This document shows positions 8,590 to 14,831 of a stretch of 22,379 nt of DNA, one piece after another. Numbering within the stretch: the first letter of the stretch is position 1; every line of letters starts with the position of its first letter. The notes below the pieces were generated by a model. That model was not told the origin of the DNA. It saw nothing but the letters and a program-made list of their open reading frames with translations, and did not search any database. The position numbers were made by a program, and so were the translations under genes. Source of the DNA: RPQJ01 sp035554635 (GTDB taxonomy: Bacteria > Pseudomonadota > Gammaproteobacteria > Steroidobacterales > Steroidobacteraceae); NCBI GenBank assembly GCA_035554635.1, contig DATMIB010000064.1, forward strand, positions 1 through 22,379, read 5' to 3'.

Positions 8590-9906
8590 ATGCAAAAACA
8601 GCTGCAGGCCGTCAGCGAATCACTGGCCTCACTGCTCCAACCCGATCACGCGCTGCAACTGGCCCTGATCGTCGCCGCGGTCGTGCTGGGCATGTTCGCG
8701 GCCCGGCACGCGCGCTCGCGCATCACGGTGTCGCCGGACCCGGACAACCTGCCCGACCGCGCCCGCGAGCTGCTCTACATCGGCGCGCCGCAGGCGCTCG
8801 TGCTGGCGATCCTCGCCGCCGCCGACGGCCTGCTGCACGCGTTCGACTTCAAGGCCAACATGGTCGACGTCGCGGTCCAGCTGACCGGCCTGCTGCTGCT
8901 GATCCGTGTCGTCGTGTACGTGGTGCGCGTGTCGCTCGGCACGCGCGCGCGGCTCAAGGGCTGGGGCGTGCCGATCACCACGGTGATCTGGGTATTCCTC
9001 GCGTTGCACGTGCTCGGCTGGGGCGGCGAGGTCATCGCGTTCCTCGACGGCATCGGCCTCAACGCCGGCAAGACCCGCATCTCCGTCTGGTCGGTGCTCA
9101 AGCTGCTCGTGACGGTCAGCGTGTTCGTGATCGTCGCGCTGTGGGTCTCGCGCTGGCTCGAGCGTCGCGTGCTCAGGCTCGACGCGCTCGCGCCGACCAT
9201 GCGGATCGGCATCGCCAAGTTCCTGCAGGCGTTCCTGGTCGGGCTTTCGGTGCTCGTGGGCCTCAACGCCGCGGGCCTCGACCTGACGACGCTGAACGTG
9301 CTGACCGGCGCGATCGGCATCGGTCTCGGCTTCGGCCTGCAGAGCATCGCGGCGAACTTCGTCAGCGGCTTCGTGCTGCTGATGGACCGTTCGATCAAGC
9401 CCGGCGACGTGATCAGCTTCACCGGCATGCCCGGCACGGCGACCGAGGGCTTCGGCTGGGTCGAGGAACTGCGCGGCCGCTATGTCGTCGTGCGCGACCG
9501 CGACGGCGTCGAGACGCTCGTGCCGAACCAGAACCTGATCACCAACCCCGTGATCAACTGGAGCTACACGGATCCGCGCGTGCGTCTCAAGCTGCCGGTG
9601 CGTGTGAGCTACAAGGACGATCCCGAGCTCGCGATGCAGCTGCTGCTGCAGGCCACCGAGGACCATCCGCGCATCATCCGCGAGCCCGCGCCGGTCGCGC
9701 GGCTCATGGGTTTCGGCGATCACGGCGTCGAGCTCGAGCTGCGCTTCTGGATCCCGGATCCGCAAGAGGGCGTCAACAACGTGCGCTCCGACGTGAACCG
9801 GCGCATCTGGCAGCTCTACAAGCAGCACGGCATCACGATCCCGGTCGCGCAGCGCGAGATCCGCGTCCAGATGGTCGATTCCGTGCCGGTCGCCATGCGC
9901 GACTGA
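8590..9906 (+). CDS. MscS family mechanosensitive ion channel
   Basis: This 438-residue inner-membrane channel opens under membrane tension to release solutes in hypo-osmotic shock. Four or five hydrophobic helices fill the first 240 residues. The pore helix and MscS signature follow: LTGAIGIGLGFGLQSIAANFVSG split over about residues 237-260, then LLMDRSIKPGDVI (about 263-275). The beta domain carries RYVVVRDRDGVETLVPNQNLITNPVINWS in successive strands. The C-terminal alpha/beta domain ends near VPVAMRD. E. coli MscS has 286 residues with three helices, so the extra N-terminal helices make this a larger YbdG/YnaI-like or KefA-like subtype. It lies 10 bases after the DUF465 gene and 15 before arfB, consistent with one transcript. 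Confidence 0.93.
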   Translation: MQKQLQAVSESLASLLQPDHALQLALIVAAVVLGMFAARHARSRITVSPDPDNLPDRARELLYIGAPQALVLAILAAADGLLHAFDFKANMVDVAVQLTGLLLLIRVVVYVVRVSLGTRARLKGWGVPITTVIWVFLALHVLGWGGEVIAFLDGIGLNAGKTRISVWSVLKLLVTVSVFVIVALWVSRWLERRVLRLDALAPTMRIGIAKFLQAFLVGLSVLVGLNAAGLDLTTLNVLTGAIGIGLGFGLQSIAANFVSGFVLLMDRSIKPGDVISFTGMPGTATEGFGWVEELRGRYVVVRDRDGVETLVPNQNLITNPVINWSYTDPRVRLKLPVRVSYKDDPELAMQLLLQATEDHPRIIREPAPVARLMGFGDHGVELELRFWIPDPQEGVNNVRSDVNRRIWQLYKQHGITIPVAQREIRVQMVDSVPVAMRD

Positions 9907-9921
9907 CGCCGCGGCAGCGCA

Positions 9922-10347
9922 ATGCCTTTCGAGATTCCAGGCCACCGGCTGCGGCTGCCCGACGAGCTGCTCGAGTTTCGCGCCGTGCGCGCTTCGGGCC
10001 CGGGCGGCCAGAACGTCAACAAGGTGTCGAACGCGGTGGAGCTGCGTTTCGACGCGGCGGCCTGGAGCGAGCTGCCCGACACCGCGAGGACGCGCTTGCG
10101 TCGCATCGCAGGTCGTCGCATGACCGACGCCGGCTTGATCGTGATAGACGCCCAGCGCCTGCGTTCGCTCGAGCAGAATCGCGCCGACGCGGTGGCGCGC
10201 CTGGTCGAGATGGTGGGCGAGGCGTTGATCGAGCCGAAGCCGCGCCGCAAGACGCGGCCGACGTACTCTTCGAAGCAGAAGCGCCTCGAAGGCAAGACAC
10301 AGCGCGGCCGCGTCAAGGTGCTGCGACGCAAGTCGTTCGACGATTGA
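9922..10347 (+). CDS. arfB: Alternative ribosome-rescue factor ArfB (YaeJ)
   Basis: This 141-residue peptidyl-tRNA hydrolase frees ribosomes stalled at the 3' end of broken mRNAs without needing a stop codon. It has the class I release-factor domain with catalytic GGQ at residues 28-30 in ASGPGGQNVNKV. The basic C-terminal tail (RRKTRPTYSSKQKR then GRVKVLRRKSF) is expected to enter the empty mRNA channel. E. coli ArfB has 140 residues with GGQ at 26-28. The short length excludes full RF1/RF2. ATG 9922 follows mscS by 15 bases and begins right at the conserved N-terminus. Confidence 0.95.
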   Translation: MPFEIPGHRLRLPDELLEFRAVRASGPGGQNVNKVSNAVELRFDAAAWSELPDTARTRLRRIAGRRMTDAGLIVIDAQRLRSLEQNRADAVARLVEMVGEALIEPKPRRKTRPTYSSKQKRLEGKTQRGRVKVLRRKSFDD

Positions 10348-10544
10348 GAAGAGCGGCGGGCGCGAGAGGCGCTGCTCATGCCCCGCTGCCGATCGACGTC
10401 GTCCGTGGCGACGACCGGTGGCGGAGACATAGGTCGTCCGTGACCTGTCGACTCGGACTCTACGCAAGCGGGCAGCCCAGCGTGGCCGGTGCTGCTGCCT
10501 TTGCAGCGTAGGACCTCACTCACACGCTGGTGACGGTCGCCCGA
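10348..10544. other. Convergent gap between arfB and the glycosyltransferase
   Basis: This gap of 197 bases separates two convergent genes. GTCGTCCGTG occurs twice as a direct repeat at 10398-10407 and 10433-10442. Several short GC-rich inverted segments are present, but none has the T run of a textbook terminator. I see no gene here. Confidence 0.4.
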
Positions 10545-12134
10545 TCAACGGGCGAGATGGACGCGATGCGTCGCGGCATCGGTGCTGTCGCGACGGCCGT
10601 CGCCGAAGTCGGACGCCGCAGGATGGATGTCCTGCGTCGCGAGCCAGTTCTGGATGCGCACGACGTTGCGCGCGAAGCGCTCCGTGTCGTCGTCTGCACC
10701 GCTGCGCGACGCAATGGCACGTGCAGCCGTCGCGCGGCCGTCCCGTCGTTGCCCGGCCTCGTGCCTGCGCAGTTCGCGAAGTTCGGCTGCGGCAGCACGC
10801 ACGCCGCGCGGCGCGTCGTCACCCAACAGCTCGACCAGGCGCGGCAGCGGGATCGCCGCGAACAGGTCGCAGTAGCCCAGGACTGCGCCCGCGGCGAGTC
10901 GCAGCCGGCGGGCTTGCGGCTCGATGCGCAGCACCTCGCGCCGCCCATGCGCCTCGCGCACGCGACCCTCGTCGTCGAGCTGCAGCGTGACCTCCTCGAC
11001 GCGCGACGGTCGGGCACTGCCTGGCGCACCGGCGCGAGCGAAGACGATGCGCTCCATCGCCGCAACGGTGTCGTCCCAGCACTGGTCGTGCGCGAGGTCG
11101 CGCATCTGCCGGGCGCGGCCGGCGCGTTGAAGCGGCGTCTCCTGCATCGCGGCTTCGCACAGTTCGACGAACTGCGCCCAGTGGTCGGCGATCTGCACCA
11201 GGTGTCCATACGGCTCGGCCACGTCGCGCACGCGGGTGCTGACGATCGGCTTGCCGGCCGCCATGTACTCGAGCGTCTTGGTCGGGCTGATGTGGCGTGT
11301 CGCCTCGTTGAGCACGAACGGCATCAGGCACACGTCCCAGGAAGCCACGAACCGCGGCAACGTCTCGAAGGCCTGCTGTCCGAGCCAGTGCAGGTTCGGT
11401 CGGTGCGGCACGTCGGCCGGGTCGACCTTGGCGAACGGGCCCACCATGAACAACTGCCAGTCCGGACGTTCGCACGCGACACGGTCGAGCAGTGCGTAAT
11501 CGAGCCGCTCGTCGATGACTCCGTAATATCCGAGCCGCGGCCGGGGCAGGTGGGGCCACGGGTCGGACCCGTCCTCCCCGCGCGCAAAATGCCGCACGTC
11601 GACGCAGCTCGGAAAGCACCAGACGTCGGGGTGGCGGTCACGCTTGGCGCGGTACAGGCTGCGTCCGCCGGTGAAGACGACGTCGGCGCGGCGGAACAGC
11701 GCGGCCTCCCGCTGCTGCAGCTGTTTCGGCGCGAACCGGAACGCGCTGAGCTCGTCCATGCAGTCGTAGACCACGAGGCCCGCCTCGGCATCCGCGACGA
11801 GTGGCAGCGCCATCGGCGTGTAGAACCAGAGCACCGGGCGCTCGAGCCGCGCCAGCACCGGGTCGAGCAGCTCGCGCAGCATCGGCACCTGCTCGTCGTG
11901 GAAGCCGGCGGCCGCGAGCGGTGTCTGCGGTTCGAGCACGTGCACGTTCGCCGCCGGTTGCCATACCCGCAGCCGCGGCGGCCCGTCGATCCGCACGGGT
12001 TCCTCCACGAACAGGACCGGGTGGCGTTCGGCCAGTCGCGACATCAACTGCTGGGGCCGCTGGTAGACGAAGTCGTAGCGCAGGTGCGAAAGCACCACCA
12101 CCGTCGGGGTGCGGCCGTCCCCGATGAACTCCAT
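10545..12134 (-). CDS. GT-B glycosyltransferase (GT1/GT4-like) with unassigned C-terminal region
   Basis: This 529-residue protein has a two-Rossmann GT-B glycosyltransferase in its first 375 residues or so. The N-terminal domain opens TVVVLSHLRYDFVYQRPQQL, typical of a group of cytoplasmic sugar transferases of unknown acceptor. The nucleotide-sugar half carries RLGYYGVID and the donor-site motif ISPTKTLEYMAAGKPIV, where Lys and Glu would contact the phosphate and sugar. About 150 residues follow that I cannot place: a short beta-like, charged region (VEEVTLQLDDEGRVREAHG), then Ala/Arg-rich helices, and an end rich in Asp/His/Arg. Donor and product are not predictable. It is the last gene of a leftward run, 8 bases after the ferritin-like gene, and may modify surface glycans or a storage or stress sugar. 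Confidence 0.83.
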   Translation of the reverse strand: MEFIGDGRTPTVVVLSHLRYDFVYQRPQQLMSRLAERHPVLFVEEPVRIDGPPRLRVWQPAANVHVLEPQTPLAAAGFHDEQVPMLRELLDPVLARLERPVLWFYTPMALPLVADAEAGLVVYDCMDELSAFRFAPKQLQQREAALFRRADVVFTGGRSLYRAKRDRHPDVWCFPSCVDVRHFARGEDGSDPWPHLPRPRLGYYGVIDERLDYALLDRVACERPDWQLFMVGPFAKVDPADVPHRPNLHWLGQQAFETLPRFVASWDVCLMPFVLNEATRHISPTKTLEYMAAGKPIVSTRVRDVAEPYGHLVQIADHWAQFVELCEAAMQETPLQRAGRARQMRDLAHDQCWDDTVAAMERIVFARAGAPGSARPSRVEEVTLQLDDEGRVREAHGRREVLRIEPQARRLRLAAGAVLGYCDLFAAIPLPRLVELLGDDAPRGVRAAAAELRELRRHEAGQRRDGRATAARAIASRSGADDDTERFARNVVRIQNWLATQDIHPAASDFGDGRRDSTDAATHRVHLAR

Positions 12135-12142
12135 GGGCGCGC

Positions 12143-12706
12143 TCAGGCGACCGGCAGGTCGTGCAGCAGGTTGACCAGGTCGTCGGCGTGCTCTTCCTCC
12201 GACGCCAGGATCTCTTCCATCATGCGTCGCGAGGTCGGGTCGCGGTCGCCGAAGAACCGTACCATTTCACGGTAGCTCTCGATGGCGACACGCTCCGCGA
12301 ACAGGTCCGCCTCGAGCATGGCGCGCAGCGACTCGTGCGCGTCGTATTCCGAGTGGCTGCGGGCGAGCAGTGTCGCCGGATTGAGGTCCGGTTCGCCGCC
12401 GAGTTGCGCGATACGCTCGGCGATGCGGTCCGCGTGGGCCTGCTCTTCGTTGGCGTGTTCGAGGAACTCTGCCGCCGCGACCTTGCCCGCGCTGCCGCGA
12501 ACCGAGAAGTAGTGACGCTTGTAGCGCAGCACGCACACGATCTCGGTGGCGAGTGCCTCGTTCAGCAACTGGCAGATCTGCGCACGGCCTTCGGGATAGT
12601 CGGGCGTCACGGCGCCGCGCTCCATGTGCTGGCGCGCGCGGGCACGGATCGTCTCGACGTCGGAGATGAAACGGCGCGAACTCGGGTCGTCGTCGGTCGC
12701 GTACAT
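12143..12706 (-). CDS. Bacterioferritin-like diiron protein
   Basis: This 187-residue four-helix-bundle protein is similar to bacterioferritin. A full set of diiron ligands can be placed: Glu55, Glu88, His91 (EEQAH), Glu128, Glu160 and His163 (SEEEH), with spacings close to those of E. coli Bfr (Glu18, Glu51, His54, Glu94, Glu127, His130). The Bfr haem ligand Met52 aligns with Gln89, so haem binding is unlikely. An extra N-terminal segment of about 35 residues precedes the bundle. A likely role is iron oxidation/storage or peroxide consumption; whether it forms a 24-mer shell is unknown. ATG 12706 has GGGAGA upstream, better than ATG 12727. It sits 39 bases after the YqjK-like gene and 8 before the glycosyltransferase. 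Confidence 0.85.
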   Translation of the reverse strand: MYATDDDPSSRRFISDVETIRARARQHMERGAVTPDYPEGRAQICQLLNEALATEIVCVLRYKRHYFSVRGSAGKVAAAEFLEHANEEQAHADRIAERIAQLGGEPDLNPATLLARSHSEYDAHESLRAMLEADLFAERVAIESYREMVRFFGDRDPTSRRMMEEILASEEEHADDLVNLLHDLPVA

Positions 12707-12745
12707 GCGGGTCTCCCGGTGTTGCATCCTGGCCTTGCCGCCGTC

Positions 12746-12973
12746 TCAGGCGTGGCGTTCGCGCAGCTTGCGCTGGCGCCACCATTCGGCCGCGATGCCG
12801 AATGCGGCGATCCAGATCGAACGCGTGCTCGCCGCCGACATCAGCAGCCGCAGCAGCACGTTGTTGCGGCGCATGGCGGCTCGCGTCTCCTTGTTCTCGA
12901 GATAGGAGGCGAGCCAGCTGCGCTGCATTTCCATCTCGAGGCTCAGCAGACGCAGCCGTTCACGTGCTTCCAT
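12746..12973 (-). CDS. Small YqjK-like protein
   Basis: This 75-residue basic, helical protein begins MEARERLRLLSLEMEMQRSW and continues with an amphipathic, partly hydrophobic stretch (LLRLLMSAASTRSIWIAAF, about residues 40-60) and an Arg-rich end. Its size, N-terminal pattern (Arg-rich, LLS, QR) and place directly after a yqjE homolog match the yqjD-yqjE-yqjK order of E. coli, so a YqjK relative is the best guess, though sequence identity is low. It probably associates with the inner membrane. Start ATG 12973 has GGAGG seven bases upstream (12985-12981), and the gene overlaps the end of yqjE by 14 bases. Confidence 0.7.
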   Translation of the reverse strand: MEARERLRLLSLEMEMQRSWLASYLENKETRAAMRRNNVLLRLLMSAASTRSIWIAAFGIAAEWWRQRKLRERHA

Positions 12974-13826
12974 GACCTCGCCTCCGCTCGGGGGTGTCCT
13001 GTCCGGCCAGGCCGGGTGTGGCGCGCTGTTCCGGACCGAGCAGCGCGTCCGGCATTTCACGCTCGCGTTCGCCCGTTGCTGCGGTCGGCGCAGCGGCGGC
13101 GCTGCTCGATGCGTACGCACCACCGGCCCTGCCGGGCAGGCCCGCCGTCCGCGTGCTGGCGGCAAGGCCTGGCATGCTCGGTGCGGTCCTGGTGGTCACC
13201 GCAGCGCCGGTCACGGCTGACGTAGCTGTGGTTGCCGTGTCTGGCGCCGTCGCCGTTGCCACGTCTCCACCCGGCTGTTTGACGTCGGGACGCGGCTCGG
13301 CGGCGCGCATCGCAGCCGTGGCCGATTGGACCGAAGGCCCCTCGGGCGACGGCGCGCCCCCGCCCTCGGCCGTGCTCGGCGTTGCGGCCTTTTCCGCCGC
13401 CGCGTCACGCACGGCCGTCTTGGCACGCTCGCGAGCCGCGAGCTTCTCTTCGTCCTCGGTGTCTGCGTCCTTGAGCGCGAGGTTGACCATCGCGAGATCG
13501 AGGCGGAGCCCGCGCGTGAAGTCCGCAATCAGGTTGGTGTCGTGCCGGATGCGCCGGCCCGCCGTGATCGCGCTGTACACGGCCGTGGCGAGCAACGCGA
13601 GCGCGACGATCCCGAGTGCCCAGCCACGCCAGGCCTCGGGTGCCGCGACCGCGATCCAGACGATCACGGCCGTCGTGAACGACAGCGCGGCGACCGCCGC
13701 GATGCCGGCGAACAGCAGGCCCTGCGTCACCGCCGTCCGCTGCAACTGCACGACGAGCCCCGCCGCCTCGGCGCGGGTCTGCACCATGGCCCAGAGGTGT
13801 CGCAGCAGTGCGCGGCGCGATGGCAC
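12960..13826 (-). CDS. YqjE-like phage-holin-family membrane protein with long low-complexity tail
   Basis: The first 130 residues are a YqjE/DUF1469 (phage-holin superfamily III) protein: a helical N-terminus (SRRALLRHLWAMVQTRAEAAG), two membrane helices (about residues 36-60 and 69-90), a basic loop and a conserved FTRGLRLDLAMVNLALKDA-type helix. E. coli YqjE is 134 residues and is paired with YqjD. Here the protein continues for about 160 residues as a disordered Ala/Thr/Pro/Glu-rich tail, doubling its size. I chose GTG 13826, 11 bases past the yqjD stop, with GAGG nine bases upstream; the longer open frame upstream reads as antisense of yqjD. The stop overlaps the next start by 14 bases, so the set is probably translationally coupled. 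Confidence 0.78.
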   Translation of the reverse strand: MPSRRALLRHLWAMVQTRAEAAGLVVQLQRTAVTQGLLFAGIAAVAALSFTTAVIVWIAVAAPEAWRGWALGIVALALLATAVYSAITAGRRIRHDTNLIADFTRGLRLDLAMVNLALKDADTEDEEKLAARERAKTAVRDAAAEKAATPSTAEGGGAPSPEGPSVQSATAAMRAAEPRPDVKQPGGDVATATAPDTATTATSAVTGAAVTTRTAPSMPGLAASTRTAGLPGRAGGAYASSSAAAAPTAATGEREREMPDALLGPEQRATPGLAGQDTPERRRGHGST

Positions 13827-13837
13827 GGGCGCGTGCC

Positions 13838-14254
13838 TCAGGTGTAATCCATGTCCGAGACGTCGCCGCCGTGGCGTCCGCTCGACATCAGGATCGCGAC
13901 CAGTGCGCCGATGCCGGCGCCGATGGCGACCGCGCGCCACGGGTTCGCATGCACGAATGCGTCGGCCTGCGACATCGTGTTGTTGGCGAACGCGCGTGCC
14001 TGTGTGGCGCGACCGGCAAGACGCTCGCGCGCATCACCGAGCGTCGCAGAAACGCGTGCACGCATCGCCTCGATCGCTTCGCCACTTTCGCTGCCGAGCG
14101 CGCGCAACAGGTCTTCGGCCTGCGCGACGGTGCGGCTCAGCTGCTCCATGGTCTCCTCGTGTCGTGCAGACAAGTTGCCCGTCGAACCCGACCCGAGGCC
14201 CGTCGACGTGGTGGCATTGGGATCGGTGGCGAGTCCAGCATTGTTTCCATACAT
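13838..14254 (-). CDS. YqjD/ElaB-like (DUF883) membrane-anchored protein
   Basis: This 138-residue DUF883 protein has a polar Gly/Ser/Thr-rich start, a long helical region with QAEDLLRALGSESGEAIEAM (about residues 45-64), and one C-terminal membrane anchor in NPWRAVAIGAGIGALVAILM (about 104-123). E. coli YqjD and ElaB are stationary-phase inner-membrane proteins that bind ribosomes through their N-terminal parts; a like role in dormancy is expected but not shown. ATG 14254 is backed by AGGAGG ten bases upstream, which rules out the ATG at 14293. It is the first gene of the yqjD-yqjE-yqjK-ferritin-glycosyltransferase run. Confidence 0.9.
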   Translation of the reverse strand: MYGNNAGLATDPNATTSTGLGSGSTGNLSARHEETMEQLSRTVAQAEDLLRALGSESGEAIEAMRARVSATLGDARERLAGRATQARAFANNTMSQADAFVHANPWRAVAIGAGIGALVAILMSSGRHGGDVSDMDYT

Positions 14255-14534
14255 GGTGCGTGCTCCTCCTGGTGTGTTCAGCGTTGACGTCACCGATCGT
14301 CCGATCGCGTGCCGTGGTCAGCCGTGCTGCCGGCCCGCGTGAGCGAAGGCTCCGCCGGCCCCGAGTGCGCGCACCGTGGGGGTCGTCTGCGGCGGTGTCG
14401 TCCGAGAGATCGATTTTCCGTCGCTGACGTATCGAATCTGTCGGTTTAGCCGCAGGACCCGCCCCACGTCGACCCGGTCCCACGTCGGTCGATGCCTACC
14501 GACGCGGGCCGTGCGCCTCAGCGGGCCGTGTGCC
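14255..14534. promoter_or_regulatory. Upstream region of the yqjD gene set
   Basis: This gap of 280 bases is the largest break inside the leftward cluster, so it probably holds the yqjD promoter. The segment around 14405-14450 is the least GC-rich part. I could not identify a reliable -35/-10 or alternative sigma pair. A 17-bp tandem repeat lies at its far end. Confidence 0.4.
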
Positions 14535-14537
14535 TCA
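14504..14537. repeat. 17-bp tandem duplication
   Basis: GCGGGCCGTGCGCCTCA (14504-14520) is followed at once by GCGGGCCGTGTGCCTCA (14521-14537), differing at one base. The second copy contains the stop codon (TCA on the plus strand) of the small membrane-protein gene, so the duplication lies across its 3' end. Confidence 0.85.
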
Positions 14538-14720
14538 GAACGTCGCGCCGGGCGGTTGCGGCCCCGCCATCGTCGCGCCACCGTCGTTCTCCCAGCGCGT
14601 CATGTCTTCGGTCTGCGTGCGCAGCCGCTCGTTCTCGCGCCGCATCGCCGCGCGCGTGGCGAACCAGGCAGTGAGCCCGGCGAACAGCGTGAGCAGACCC
14701 ATCGTGCGTCCCAGTCTCAT
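14535..14720 (-). CDS. Small membrane protein of unknown family
   Basis: This predicted 61-residue protein opens MRLGRTMGLLTLFAGLTAWF, a single hydrophobic segment (about residues 7-22). A charged helical part (RRENERLRTQTEDMTRWEND) and a Gly/Pro-rich end follow. I do not recognise the family. The start at 14720 is supported by GGAGG nine bases upstream (14734-14730) and by an ATGA overlap with the stop of the Cys-rich frame before it. ATG 14726 or 14810 are alternatives; 14810 would add a basic 30-residue leader and also has a GGAGG, four bases away. It lies downstream of ligD on the same strand and may share its transcript. Confidence 0.6.
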   Translation of the reverse strand: MRLGRTMGLLTLFAGLTAWFATRAAMRRENERLRTQTEDMTRWENDGGATMAGPQPPGATF

Positions 14721-14803
14721 CGGCATCGTCCTCCTCGACGTGCGCAACTTGCGGTGTGGCCGCACTCGTGGGTGCAGTCGGTGATTTCGCATTTGTATGA
14801 CAC
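14717..14803 (-). CDS. Candidate Cys-rich micro-protein (28 residues)
   Basis: A GTG at 14803 opens a 28-residue frame with five Cys (5, 10, 14, 20, 27) and two His (12, 16), centred on KCEITDCTHECGHTASC. Its stop overlaps the next gene's ATG as ATGA, and a GGAGG lies 10 bases before the GTG. The Cys/His spacing suggests a small metal-binding knuckle. The opening C-x4-C part recalls short Cys-rich domains such as DUF1540, but the match is weak. It begins 28 bases after the ligD stop. The same ribosome site could serve the ATG at 14810 in another frame, so this call is tentative. Confidence 0.38.
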   Translation of the reverse strand: MSYKCEITDCTHECGHTASCARRGGRCR

Positions 14804-14831
14804 GAGCCATGGTGCCTCCTGCACGGATCGT

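Noticed and set aside
8629..10467. Minus-strand open frame of 612 codons
   Set aside because: It mirrors mscS and arfB, which are clear genes with conserved motifs on the plus strand.
12707..12727. ATG 12727 as start of the ferritin-like gene
   Set aside because: ATG 12706 has a clear GGGAGA at good spacing, while 12727 has only a weak site.
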